NCBI RefSeq assembly: GCF_002813775.1
Contig: NZ_CP020370.1
Span: forward strand, 2,877,501 to 2,941,500
Direction: 5' to 3'
DNA length: 64,000 bases
Source: Candidatus Thiodictyon syntrophicum
Lineage (GTDB): Bacteria > Pseudomonadota > Gammaproteobacteria > Chromatiales > Chromatiaceae
In this document: positions 1 to 8,920 of the stretch, in pieces
Numbering within the stretch: the first letter of the stretch is position 1
How the letters are laid out: the number at the start of each line of letters is the position of its first letter
Made by a program: the position numbers and the translations under genes
The notes under the pieces: model-generated
The model's database searches: none
The model's input: only the letters and a program-made list of their open reading frames with translations
What the model was told of the DNA's origin: nothing

Positions 1-1327
1 ATTCATCGACCAGGTGCGGGGTGCCGGCAGCGATCAGCTCGCTGACGGTGACGAGGTCGTAACCGCGTTTGCGCAGCGCCGGGATCAGGGTCTTCATGGC
101 CTCCGCCGTGTGCCAGCCGCGGCCGTTGCCGTGGGCGACGACGATGGCCCCGGGCTTGAGGCTGGCCAGGACCCCCCGGACGATCTGCGCCGCGGACTGA
201 CCCGCGGCGGGGTCGCCGGTGACGATGCTCCACTGCACCGGATAGAGCCCGGCGGCGGCTACGGCCGCGAGTGAGGTGGCGTTACAGGTGCCATAGGGGT
301 AGCGGAAGGTCTGGGGCAGGACGGGGATACTGTCGTGCCCCGCGGCGGCATGGGGCTGGGCGCAGGGGCGCGCCAGCAGGTCCTCGCGCAGCAGTTCGTA
401 TTGGGCCTGGGTCCAGTGGATCTGATCCTCCATTTCCCGACCATCAAGGACGCGCAGGTTGCCGTGGGTCCAGGCGTGGTTGCCGAGCTCGAACAGGGGG
501 TCCGCCATCAACTGCCGGGTGCGCTCGGGGTGGGAGCGCATCCACTTGCCGCCGGCGTAGAAGGTGGCCTTGGCGTTGGCGGCGCGCAGGGTGTCGACCA
601 ACTCGCCGTCATAGCCGGTAACCTCGTTCGACTGTTCGCACAGGTCGAAGGTGAGGGCGATGAGCTTGCGGCCGTTGACGGGTGTCACCGAGCGCAGGGA
701 GCGGGCGAACTCGCCCCCGAGCGGCGGATAGGGATGGCGGGCCAGCAGCCGCTCCGGCGGACTGTGGTCGGCGGGCAGCCGCTGTTTGATCTTGCGCTCG
801 CCGGGGCGGCCCTTGAGTTGCTCCGGCGTCCAGCAGGCGGCGAGGATGGCCGCGGAGCCGGGTCCGGAGACGGGTTCTGCGACCTGGCCGAGGGGCGGCG
901 TCACCGGGTCGGGCGCGGGCGCACTCAGGGACTCGGGTGCAGGCACCGCCGTCGACGGCGGGACGGGTTGGACCCTCAGGTCGAGGGACCCCTGGTGCCG
1001 CGGGGGTGGGGCCTCGACGAGCGGCGCAGTCACCGTCGCGGGTGCGGGCACGACCGGAACAGACGTAGGTGCGGGCGCCCAAGGGTCGGTCGGGGCGGGG
1101 CTCGCGATCGGCGGATCACCCGCGGCGGGCGTATGGCCCGCGACCGCTTGGTAGTCGCTCGCGACGCTCGGGTCATCCGCCGCCATGGCCGGTCCCCACA
1201 GGGCAGCCAGGAGCAGGGTCAGGGTTCGGGCGCGTCGGGCCGCCGCGTAGCCGCAGTGGGGGCAGGGGTGCGTGCCGCCAGGGTCGGTGAAACAGCCGGG
1301 GCAGAGTGCGTCGGGGGTTGGGTCCAT
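1..1327 (-). CDS. Polysaccharide deacetylase (NodB domain) with N-terminal zinc ribbon, partial
   Basis: The 3' end lies beyond the left edge and 442 codons are visible. The NodB fold is supported by TFDLCEQ (Asp228), the metal-binding HAWTH pair (His284 and His288), then RYPYG and VAHGNGRGWHT near the visible C-terminus. The family hydrolyses N- or O-acetyl groups from cell-wall or extracellular polysaccharides. The reading frame starts at an ATG at 1327 preceded by GAGGACGG. It begins with two CxxC pairs (Cys9/Cys12 and Cys22/Cys25, CPGC and CPHC), then a short hydrophobic segment around residues 35-49, then a Pro/Ala-rich linker of about 130 residues before the catalytic domain. A cytoplasmic zinc ribbon on an exported deacetylase is odd. 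An internal ATG at about residue 49 could start a shorter form. Divergent from the gene at 1592. Confidence 0.85.
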   Translation of the reverse strand, partial: MDPTPDALCPGCFTDPGGTHPCPHCGYAAARRARTLTLLLAALWGPAMAADDPSVASDYQAVAGHTPAAGDPPIASPAPTDPWAPAPTSVPVVPAPATVTAPLVEAPPPRHQGSLDLRVQPVPPSTAVPAPESLSAPAPDPVTPPLGQVAEPVSGPGSAAILAACWTPEQLKGRPGERKIKQRLPADHSPPERLLARHPYPPLGGEFARSLRSVTPVNGRKLIALTFDLCEQSNEVTGYDGELVDTLRAANAKATFYAGGKWMRSHPERTRQLMADPLFELGNHAWTHGNLRVLDGREMEDQIHWTQAQYELLREDLLARPCAQPHAAAGHDSIPVLPQTFRYPYGTCNATSLAAVAAAGLYPVQWSIVTGDPAAGQSAAQIVRGVLASLKPGAIVVAHGNGRGWHTAEAMKTLIPALRKRGYDLVTVSELIAAGTPHLVDE

Positions 1328-1591
1328 TTCACCGTCCTCATTTCGTTTCGGGTCCGTGGGCTATTGTAGCTGAGGTCCAGTCGCCGTCGGATCGTTGCTG
1401 GTCGCGGGGCTGTCGGGCTGGGTTAGAATAGCGGGTTGCCAAGGCCGTTCGCCCGCTCGTCGGGCGGGGTCGTTCGGTCGGCATGAAGGTCGACCTGCAC
1501 TGCGCAGGCCAGGCGGGCGAGCGGATGACCAAGCCGCCGCCGTGCCGCTCCAGATAACCCCCAGCCCGAAGACCAGCCGGCCGAACGCACA
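1328..1591. promoter_or_regulatory. Divergent intergenic region
   Basis: 264 bases between the divergently transcribed deacetylase and the helicase operon. It must hold both promoters, but I see no convincing -35/-10 pair or operator on either strand. Confidence 0.3.
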
Positions 1592-3397
1592 ATGAACCTG
1601 CACGAAACCCTCGAAATCCTGACGGCGAGCGACCTGAAGCTGCTGCGCAAATTGACCCCGATCGCCGACCGCTCCACGCGCAAGGGGGACTTGGTCGCCG
1701 CGCTCGCGCACTACCTGTTGTCCGGCGACCTGGGCCTCGTCTGGGGGCGGCTGTCGGAACTGGAGGTCCAGGCTATCGCCGAGGCGGTCCATTGCTGGGG
1801 CGGGTCCTTCGATGCGGCCCGCTTCGGCGCCAAGTATGGGGCGGTGCCGGGGTTCTTTCAGGTGCGCACCTATTGGTCGACCGCGCGGGGGGAGGACCCG
1901 GAGCCGCCGAGCGTCCTGCCGCTCTTCTTCTATCAAGGCGAGATCCCGGAGGACCTGCGTCCGCGCCTGGCCGCGCTCACCGCGCCGCCGACGGACCGGC
2001 CCATCGCGACCCTGACCAATGCGCAGTTGCCCGCGACCCTCCCGTCAATGACCCGGGACGCGGATGGGTCCGAACCGCTGCGGCGCGTCGATACCGAGGA
2101 CCTGGTGCGGCATGACCTGCCGGCGGTGCTGCGCCTGATCGGCCAGGGTGCGGTCGCGGTCGGGGCCAAGACCGGGCTGCCGGGCAGTGCCGCGGTGGCG
2201 CGGCTGGAGGCGGTCCTGCTCGGCGGCGACTGGTATGCCGCGGGCGACGATCAGGGCACGGAGCGCTGGGCCGGCGGGTCCATCCGTCCGATCCGCCCCT
2301 TCGCCTGGCCGCTGTTGCTGCAGGCCGGGGGGCTGGCGAAGCAGGAGGGCGGCAAGTTGACCCTGACCCCCCGGGGTAACAAGGCACTGTCGCAACCGCT
2401 CGCGCAGATCGTCCCCCACCTGTTCGAGCGCTGGCAGCTCAAGGGTGCCCCGGACGAGCTTCGCCGTGTGGACCTGATCAAGGGTCAGACCGCCAAGGGT
2501 GCGCGGATGAGCGCGCCGGCCGAACGCCGCCAGGTGATCGCCGCGGCGCTGCGCGACTGCCCGGTGGGTCTGTGGATCGACATTGACGAATTCTTCCGGT
2601 ACATGCAGGCCCGCGGCCACTCCTTCGCCGTCACCGACAACCCTTGGGGTCTGTATCTCTGCGATCCCCAGTACGGCAGCCTGGGGAGGGGATTCGCGAT
2701 CCTCGAGGCGCGCTATTGCCTGGCCTATCTGTTCGAGTATCTGGCCACCCTCGGTATGATCGACGTTGCCTATACCTTGCCCTATTTCGCGCGGGCCGAC
2801 TATAGCGGCGCCTGGGGCACCGACGAGTTCCAGTTCCTCAGCCGCTACGACGGGTTGCGATTCATCCGCATCAATCCGCTCGGCGCCTTTTGCCTGGGTT
2901 TGGCCACGGATTACCGGCCGGCAGTGCAGGAGCGGCGGCCGCTGTTCACGATCGGTCCGGACCTCGGGCTGACCCTGCTGCGCGCGCCGGAGCCCGGGGA
3001 ACGGCTGCTGTTGGAGCGGGTCGGCAAGCCGTCGTCGGCGGACCTCTGGGTCCTGGAACCGGACGCGGTGCTGAGCAACAGCGCCGATCCGGCCGAGCGC
3101 GACCGGATTCGGGATTTCATCGAGTCCGCGGCGGACGCGGCCCTGCCGCCGCAGGTCCGTCACCTGCTGGACAGCGTCGGGGAGCGCGCCGGCGCGCTTG
3201 CCGATGCCGGACCCGCGCGCCTGATCCGGTGCCGGGACCCCGCCATCGCGGCGATGCTGGCGTCCGACCCGGTCACCGCGCCCCACTGTACCCGCGCCGG
3301 CGAGCGCTTGATCTGCGTCCTGGAGCCGAAACTCGCGGCCTTCCGCAAGGGGCTCGCTAAGCTCGGCTTTGTGTTCCCGGAGACCGCCCGTGGCTGA
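1592..3397 (+). CDS. Hypothetical protein, partner of SNF2 helicase
   Basis: A 601-residue soluble protein with no signal peptide or membrane segment. The first 80 residues (MNLHETLEILTASDLKLL onward) are helical and resemble helicase-associated N-terminal modules of the XPB/Ssl2-N type. That is an impression only; no catalytic motif is visible. The stop overlaps the start of the following SNF2 gene by 8 bases, so the two are co-transcribed and probably translationally coupled. This implies a stoichiometric or functional partner of the helicase. Function unknown. Confidence 0.8.
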   Translation: MNLHETLEILTASDLKLLRKLTPIADRSTRKGDLVAALAHYLLSGDLGLVWGRLSELEVQAIAEAVHCWGGSFDAARFGAKYGAVPGFFQVRTYWSTARGEDPEPPSVLPLFFYQGEIPEDLRPRLAALTAPPTDRPIATLTNAQLPATLPSMTRDADGSEPLRRVDTEDLVRHDLPAVLRLIGQGAVAVGAKTGLPGSAAVARLEAVLLGGDWYAAGDDQGTERWAGGSIRPIRPFAWPLLLQAGGLAKQEGGKLTLTPRGNKALSQPLAQIVPHLFERWQLKGAPDELRRVDLIKGQTAKGARMSAPAERRQVIAAALRDCPVGLWIDIDEFFRYMQARGHSFAVTDNPWGLYLCDPQYGSLGRGFAILEARYCLAYLFEYLATLGMIDVAYTLPYFARADYSGAWGTDEFQFLSRYDGLRFIRINPLGAFCLGLATDYRPAVQERRPLFTIGPDLGLTLLRAPEPGERLLLERVGKPSSADLWVLEPDAVLSNSADPAERDRIRDFIESAADAALPPQVRHLLDSVGERAGALADAGPARLIRCRDPAIAAMLASDPVTAPHCTRAGERLICVLEPKLAAFRKGLAKLGFVFPETARG

Positions 3398-6300
3398 TCC
3401 GCGCACGCGCTACGACGCCTTGAGCCCGGACGAGCAGCGCATCCTGCGTGTGCTGTCGGTGGTTTGCGAGCCGATCAGCCAAACCGTCCTGCAGAAGGTC
3501 CTGGACGTCCTGGGCTGGCGCGGCCAGGACCGCGCCCCACTCTCCCGCCTGATGGGCAAGGCCTTGCGCGAACGGCTGCTGGGAGAGGGGCTCATCGAGA
3601 AACGCCAGAACAACCTGAGCTGTCACCCGGACCTGCTCGAACCACTGACCCGCGAGAGCGTCGCCGACGGGACCTTCCCTGCCATCGCCAAGGCGGCGGA
3701 GCGCAGCGTCCCGATGGGCCCGAGCTGGATGCAGCCGAGCGAGGAGCGCCGCTTGCGCACCCTGCGCCTGGCACTCTACGCCGGGCAGGAGAAAAAGGTG
3801 CTGGAGCTGCTCGGGCTCACGGGCAGCGAGTCCGCGAGCCAGGTCCGCTACTCCCAGGTGGCCCTGCTGACCGGGGTCTGCACCCGCGCGGCGGACCCGC
3901 AATGGCTCGCCGGGCTGGCGCCCCGGCTCCAGATTCTGGCCCTGTGCCCGTTCCTGCGCGAGGCGGCGTTAGATCTCATCGCCAGCCCCGCCACCGATGC
4001 GCTGGCGCAGCGCCTCCTGACCCCCCTGGCCGCGGCCCATCCGGACGCCGCCGCGGCCCTGGTCGAGCAGCGACTGCTGCGCGGCCGTCTCACCGAGGTC
4101 CCCGCCCTGCTCACCGGGCGCAGTGACCCCGAGGCCCTGACCCTGCACGGCTGGCTGAGCTTCATGCAGGGCGACTATGCCCAGGCCATCGAGCGCTTCG
4201 CGGCCGCGGAACTCGCACTGCGCAAGGTGACCCGCAAGCGCAACTTCTATACCCCGGGCATCCCCGGCGTGCTGTACCTGATGGCGCTCCTGCGGCGGGG
4301 TGGGCGGGCTGACTTGGAACTGGTCGGCAAGCAGGTGACGCTCTGTCTGCGGGCCAACGTCACCGATCCGGTTGCCTACGCCTATCGGCTGATCGGCGAC
4401 CTGGCCGCGGTCCTGGCCGGGCAGATGCGGTTGCAGGAGAGCGTCTGGCTGCGCGATACCCTGAGCGTGCAGGGCGCCTTTCCGATCCTGTGTCAGGCCC
4501 TGGTGCTCGGCTGGCTCGGCAAGCCCCTGGCGCCGGAGGCGGAGCCGGCCCTGGTGGCTTGCGCCCAGGCGGCGGCCGGTGCCGGACTGCATTGGTACGC
4601 CCATGAGGCCGTGGCGGCACTGCGGACCGGCGGTTACAAGGGCGAACTGCCCGCGCTGGGTGAGCCGCCCGCCGGCCTGGTCCTGATGACCGGACTGCTG
4701 ACGCCCAAGCCGGCCTGGGAGATCGCGCTGGAGGCCCTCAAGGGGCTCGGCGCCCAGCCGGCCGCGGGCGAGACCGACGCTGGGCCCGCGTCGGAATTCG
4801 ACCAGCGCATGGCCTGGCTGCTCGATCTGCACCCCGACTGGGTGACGCTGGACCCCCGGGAGCAGAAGCGCATGAAGCGCGGCGGCTGGACCCCGGGCCG
4901 GGCCGTTTCGCTGATGAAGCTCACGGAGGAGACGGACGGCTTTGCCTACCTGACCCCGCAGGACCGGGCGATCCTTGCCTGTATCGTCAAGGAGCAGGAG
5001 CAGACCTGGTACGGCGGCGCGCAGCGGACCGTCTACCGACTCGACCAGGACCGCGCCCTGCTGGCCGCCGTCGGGCACCCGCTGGTGATCCGCGCGAGCG
5101 CCCCCGATACCCCGGTGGAGTTGACCCGCGGCGGCCCGACCCTGGCCGCGGTGCGGCGCAGCAAGGACATCCGGGTCAGCATCGAGCCCTTCCCGCCCGC
5201 GGACCGTATGGTCCTGCCGGTGGAGGAGGCGCCCCAGCGCATCCGGCTGGTGGCGTTCGACGCCCGGCACCGGCAGATCGCCCGTATCCTGGGACCCGAC
5301 GGGCTGCTGGTCCCCAAGGGGGCCGAGGCGCGGCTCCTGGAGGGGCTGACCGCGGTGGCACCCCTCCTGACGGTCCACTCGGACATCGGCGGTGGCGCCG
5401 CCGGCAGCGCCGAGACGGTCCCCGCGGACCCGCGTCCGCACCTGCATCTCGCCCCCAGCGATGCCGGCCTGAGCCTGGAACTGCATGTTCACCCCTTCGG
5501 TGAGACCGGCCCCGAGCTGCGCCCCGGCCAGGGCGGCGCGACCCTGTTCACCGAGCGTGCCGGCCTCACCGTGCGCTGCACCCGCGACCTCAAGGCTGAG
5601 GTGGCCGCGGCGCAGGCCGTGCCGGCGCGCTGCCCGGAACTGGCCGGGGCCGATGGCTGGAGCTGGTATCTGGACGACCCGGAGCAGGCACTGACCGCCT
5701 TGGAGCAGATCCATGCGCTGGGCGACGCGGTGGTGTTGGACTGGCCCCAGGGCAAGCGCATCGCGCTCAGCGCCGAGGCCCACCTGGGCCAGATGCGCGT
5801 CGCGGTCAAGAAGCAGGGGGACTGGCTCGCCATCGGCGGCACCCTGACGCTCGCCGACGGCCGGGTGCTCGCCATGCGCGAACTGCTGGAACTGGCGGCG
5901 GCGGCCCGCGGGCGCTTCGTGCGGCTGGGCGAGGACGACTTCCTGATCCTGAGCAATGCCCTGCGGCGGCGCCTCGAGGGCCTGCGCGGCCTGACGGAGG
6001 CCGGGCGCTTCCATCCCCTGGCGGCCCCGGCCATCGCCGAGTTGGTCGAGGGCATGGAGGTCGAGAGCGCACCCGTCTGGAAGGCGCTCCTGGCGCGCCT
6101 GGCGGCCATGCGCGACCTGGAGCCGCAGTTGCCCTCGACCCTCCAGGCGGAACTGCGCGACTACCAGGCGGAGGGTTACCGCTGGCTCGCCCGGCTCGCC
6201 TACTGGGGCGCCGGGGCCTGTCTCGCCGACGACATGGGGCTCGGCAAGACGGTCCAGGCCCTGGCTCTGATCCTGGCGCGGGCGCCCCAGGGCCCGACCC

Positions 6301-7538
6301 TGGTGCTGGCGCCGATGTCGGTCTGCGCCAACTGGATCGTAGAGGCGCAGCGTTTCGCCCCGACGCTGCGACCCCAGCGCTTCGGCCCCGGGGACCGCGC
6401 CGCGGTGCTGAAGGAGGCCGGCCCCTTCGACCTGATCGTTTGCAGCTACGGGCTCCTGCAGAGCGAGGGCGAGCGCCTGGCCCAGGTGCAGTGGGAGACC
6501 ATCGTCGCCGACGAGGCCCAGGCCTTCAAGAACACGCTCACCAAGCGCTCCCAGGCCATCATGCGGCTCACCGGCGGCTTTCGCATGATCGCCACCGGCA
6601 CCCCGATCGAGAACCACTTAGGCGAGATCTGGAACCTGTTCCAGTTCATCAACCCCGGCCTGCTCGGCTCACTGGAGAGCTTCAACCGGCGCTTCGCCAA
6701 CCCCATCGAGCTGAACAAGGACCAGGGCGCCCGGGCGCGGCTGCGCCAACTGCTGCGGCCCTTCATCCTGCGCCGCCTGAAAAGCGAGGTCCTGGCCGAA
6801 CTGCCGCCGCGCACCGAGATCACCCTGCAGCTCGAACTGAGCGAGGGCGAGATGGCGTTGTATGAGGCCATGCGCCGCCAGGCGATCGAACGGCTGGAGC
6901 AGAGTCCGGAGGCCAACGCCGGCCAGCAGCGGATGCAACTGCTCGCCGAGATCATGCGGCTGCGCCGCGCCTGCTGCCACCCGCAACTCGCCCTGCCCAA
7001 CAGCGAACTGCCCAGCGCCAAACTCGACGCCTTCGCCGAGATCGTCGAGGACCTGCTGGAGAACCGGCACAAGGCCCTGGTCTTCAGCCAGTTCGTCGAC
7101 CACCTGCGCCTGATCCGCGCCCACCTGGACGCCCGCGGCATCCGGTATCAATACCTCGACGGCTCGACCCCCGAGACCCAGCGCCGCGCCGCCGTCGCCG
7201 CCTTCCAGGCCGGGGAGGGCGATCTCTTCCTGATCAGCCTGCGCGCCGGCGGGGTCGGGCTCAATCTGACCGCCGCCGACTACGTGATCCACATGGACCC
7301 CTGGTGGAACCCCGCGGTCGAGGACCAGGCGTCGGACCGCGCCCACCGCATCGGTCAGGAGCGCCCGGTCACCGTCTACCGACTGGTCGCCAAGGGCACG
7401 ATCGAGGAGCAGATCCTCAAGCTCCATGCCGCCAAGCGGGACCTGGCCGACGGGTTGTTGGAAGGGGCCGGGGACGGGGGGCGGTTGAGTTATGCGGATA
7501 TGTTGGCGTTGGTGCGGGGGGTGGAGGGCGATGCTTGA
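3390..7538 (+). CDS. SNF2-family DEAD/DEAH helicase
   Basis: About 1,382 residues. I chose the GTG at 3390 because GGAGA lies 6 bases upstream and the next residues (MADPRTRYDALSPDEQ) look like a natural start; a TTG at 3369 is also in frame. Residues 1-900 are an unrecognised region of about 900 residues. The ATPase core follows: Walker A DDMGLGKT (947-954), motif II DEAQ (1041-1044), motif III TGTPIEN. The second RecA lobe has LVFSQF, SLRAGGVGLNLT and DRAHRIGQ. This is the layout of bacterial SWI2/SNF2 (RapA-like) double-stranded DNA translocases. DEAQ replaces DEAH, which is common in bacterial members. In operon with the upstream unknown gene. Could be a DNA-repair, remodelling or phage-defence component. 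Confidence 0.92.
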   Translation: MADPRTRYDALSPDEQRILRVLSVVCEPISQTVLQKVLDVLGWRGQDRAPLSRLMGKALRERLLGEGLIEKRQNNLSCHPDLLEPLTRESVADGTFPAIAKAAERSVPMGPSWMQPSEERRLRTLRLALYAGQEKKVLELLGLTGSESASQVRYSQVALLTGVCTRAADPQWLAGLAPRLQILALCPFLREAALDLIASPATDALAQRLLTPLAAAHPDAAAALVEQRLLRGRLTEVPALLTGRSDPEALTLHGWLSFMQGDYAQAIERFAAAELALRKVTRKRNFYTPGIPGVLYLMALLRRGGRADLELVGKQVTLCLRANVTDPVAYAYRLIGDLAAVLAGQMRLQESVWLRDTLSVQGAFPILCQALVLGWLGKPLAPEAEPALVACAQAAAGAGLHWYAHEAVAALRTGGYKGELPALGEPPAGLVLMTGLLTPKPAWEIALEALKGLGAQPAAGETDAGPASEFDQRMAWLLDLHPDWVTLDPREQKRMKRGGWTPGRAVSLMKLTEETDGFAYLTPQDRAILACIVKEQEQTWYGGAQRTVYRLDQDRALLAAVGHPLVIRASAPDTPVELTRGGPTLAAVRRSKDIRVSIEPFPPADRMVLPVEEAPQRIRLVAFDARHRQIARILGPDGLLVPKGAEARLLEGLTAVAPLLTVHSDIGGGAAGSAETVPADPRPHLHLAPSDAGLSLELHVHPFGETGPELRPGQGGATLFTERAGLTVRCTRDLKAEVAAAQAVPARCPELAGADGWSWYLDDPEQALTALEQIHALGDAVVLDWPQGKRIALSAEAHLGQMRVAVKKQGDWLAIGGTLTLADGRVLAMRELLELAAAARGRFVRLGEDDFLILSNALRRRLEGLRGLTEAGRFHPLAAPAIAELVEGMEVESAPVWKALLARLAAMRDLEPQLPSTLQAELRDYQAEGYRWLARLAYWGAGACLADDMGLGKTVQALALILARAPQGPTLVLAPMSVCANWIVEAQRFAPTLRPQRFGPGDRAAVLKEAGPFDLIVCSYGLLQSEGERLAQVQWETIVADEAQAFKNTLTKRSQAIMRLTGGFRMIATGTPIENHLGEIWNLFQFINPGLLGSLESFNRRFANPIELNKDQGARARLRQLLRPFILRRLKSEVLAELPPRTEITLQLELSEGEMALYEAMRRQAIERLEQSPEANAGQQRMQLLAEIMRLRRACCHPQLALPNSELPSAKLDAFAEIVEDLLENRHKALVFSQFVDHLRLIRAHLDARGIRYQYLDGSTPETQRRAAVAAFQAGEGDLFLISLRAGGVGLNLTAADYVIHMDPWWNPAVEDQASDRAHRIGQERPVTVYRLVAKGTIEEQILKLHAAKRDLADGLLEGAGDGGRLSYADMLALVRGVEGDA

Positions 7539-7580
7539 GGGCGGGGCCTGGAGGATCGAGCGGACCCGCGGGACCCGGCG

Positions 7581-7682
7581 GGACGGGGTTTGAAACCCCG
7601 TCCCGGACGTTTGGACCCCGTCGCTAACGCCGTGGCGACCCGGAGCGCTCCAAACGTTTCGGACGGGGCGAATGCCCCGTCC
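7581..7682. repeat. Two-hairpin intergenic repeat, copy 1
   Basis: Immediately 3' of the SNF2 gene. A perfect 11-bp inverted repeat with a 1-base centre (7581-7603, GGACGGGGTTT / AAACCCCGTCC) is followed by a second hairpin (7661-7682, GGACGGGGC / GCCCCGTCC). A related arrangement occurs at about 8790-8884. The first hairpin could act as a transcription terminator although there is no T-tract. Confidence 0.7.
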
Positions 7683-7727
7683 GGCCGGAGGTGGGCTTGC
7701 AGCAGTGCCAGGTTCGGTGACCAATCA

Positions 7728-7782
7728 GCCTTGCTCGGGCAACCGGGCCGATGGTGGATGCGCTGCGCTTATCCACCCTACC
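7728..7782. repeat. Half copy of nested palindrome (family 1)
   Basis: A degraded GCCTTG..CCGGGCC outer arm followed by one arm (7753-7781) of the 30-bp palindrome that is complete at 8239-8316. It abuts the Rpn gene fragment, so its sequence supplies the apparent N-terminus of that open frame. Confidence 0.55.
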
Positions 7783-7789
7783 GACGCAG

Positions 7790-8197
7790 GGCGATCCGTC
7801 GCGGCGCCTGGCGTCCAAACTGGCGCTGACGCGACGGCTGTACCGGCATGGACTGAGTCGCCGTGACGTCGTGAACCTGTATGCCTTTATAGACTGGCTG
7901 CTGGTGCTGCCGGAGGCGTTGGAAACGGCGTATCTGGAGGACATCGAGCAGTTGGAGGAGGAGACCAAGATGCGGTACGTAACCAGTGCGGAGCGGATCG
8001 GGATTCGCAAGGGGATCGAATTGGGCCGACAAGAGAGTCAGCGAGAACTGTTGGAACACTTGCTGGTCGCGCGGTTCGGGCCCTTGCCGGGGTCCTTGGC
8101 GGTCCGGGTGGCGGGGGCGGAATCCGCGCAACTGTCGGCCTGGTTCGAGCGGGCGCTGACGGCTGACTCGCTGGATGCCGTATTCGCGGCTGCTTGA
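7790..8197 (+). pseudogene. Rpn-type nuclease/transposase gene, 5'-truncated remnant
   Basis: The frame encodes the C-terminal part of a recombination-promoting nuclease (Rpn, COG5464-like) protein: helices around RRDVVNLYAFIDWLL, then an EEETKMRYVTSAERIG stretch and the KGIELGRQESQRELLEHLL coiled tail ending in LDAVFAAA. The PD-(D/E)XK catalytic N-terminus is absent. In-frame sequence from 7751 to about 7789 encodes MVDALRLSTLPT, which is a translation of the intergenic palindrome and not protein homology. Probably dead. Confidence 0.7.
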
Positions 8198-8217
8198 GCG
8201 GCGACTTCCTCCAAGGT

Positions 8218-8354
8218 GCCTTGATCATCGTTGCGGCCGTAGGGTGGACAAGCGCAGCGCAGTCCACCGAATCTCGCGTCGCCGCTGGTGGACTGCGCTG
8301 CGCTTGTCCACCCTACTGGCTGCGGTGCCGCATGGCCGGAAAGGTGACCAAGGC
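8218..8354. repeat. Nested palindrome, family 1 (complete copy)
   Basis: Outer arms at 8218-8238 (GCCTTGATCAT..GCGGCC) and 8334-8354 are inverted with 17 of 21 matches. Inside is a perfect 30-bp inverted repeat (8239-8268 and 8287-8316, GTAGGGTGGACAAGCG...) with an 18-base loop. It occupies most of the gap between the Rpn remnant and the convergent thiamine-binding gene. Confidence 0.85.
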
Positions 8355-8427
8355 CCGCCCGCGCCTCGATACCTGATGTCCCAGGGTGGCCACCGTTGGC
8401 AGATAGCGTCCGCGCCGCTGCTCAGTT

Positions 8428-8730
8428 TTGGTCTGCCAATTTCGCCCGCACGCTGGACAGCTTCTCAGCCATCCGCTGCGGCCGATCAGTGCGTGTCCCG
8501 AGCGTGACATTGGTCGAGATGCGCGGCACCCCCATCCCGTGCAGGGTCTCATGACAGCGCTTGATCGCGTCCATGACCGCCTCCCATTCGCCCTCCAGGT
8601 TGGTCCCATTGGCGTGCATCTCATAGGTCAGTCCGGTCGCTGCCAGGACGCGTTCGCAGGCTGCGACATAGCCTGACAGCGAGGTGCCGGTGCCGATGGG
8701 GATGAGGGTGAATTGGGCGATGACGTTCAT
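8428..8730 (-). CDS. MTH1187-family thiamine-binding protein
   Basis: A 100-residue single-domain protein of the MTH1187/YkoF (COG0011, DUF77) family. It shows the characteristic N-terminus IAQFTLIPIGTGTSLSGYV and the later NGTNLEGEW segment. Members form ferredoxin-like dimers or tetramers that bind thiamine or its pyrimidine precursor. Length is normal. It stands alone, with no thiamine transporter or synthesis gene nearby. Confidence 0.85.
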
Positions 8731-8786
8731 TGCTCGGTTCTCGGTGATTGTTTGGTCTTGCTACGGGCGAGATAGGCATGCCGGTC

Positions 8787-8886
8787 GGGCCTTGAAACCC
8801 CGTCCGGAACGTCTCGGCGGCAAATGCGATCGTTGCGGCAATCCAGCGGTCCTGAAGTATTGCGGACGGGGCGACTGCCCCGCCCG
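8787..8886. repeat. Two-hairpin intergenic repeat, copy 2
   Basis: TTGAAACCCCGTCCGG followed about 60 bases later by GGACGGGGCGACTGCCCCGCCC (8863-8884). Same order as the copy at 7581-7682, but the first half-palindrome is eroded. It lies just downstream of the SUMF1 gene stop and upstream of the thiamine-binding gene. Confidence 0.6.
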
Positions 8887-8920
8887 CATCGCGGAATGGC
8901 CGGTCCTGCGTGAGAAAGAG

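Noticed and set aside
1338-1936. Minus-strand frames crossing the divergent promoter region
   Set aside because: They overlap the start of the plus-strand operon gene and show no recognisable protein features.
2045-3406. Long minus-strand open frame of 453 codons
   Set aside because: It is the antisense of the unknown-SNF2 operon. Composition is Arg/Gln/Pro/Gly-rich with no domain, as expected in a GC-rich genome.
3969-6617. Minus-strand open frame of 882 codons inside the SNF2 gene
   Set aside because: The sense strand encodes complete helicase motifs. The antisense frame shows no motif and is a high-GC shadow.
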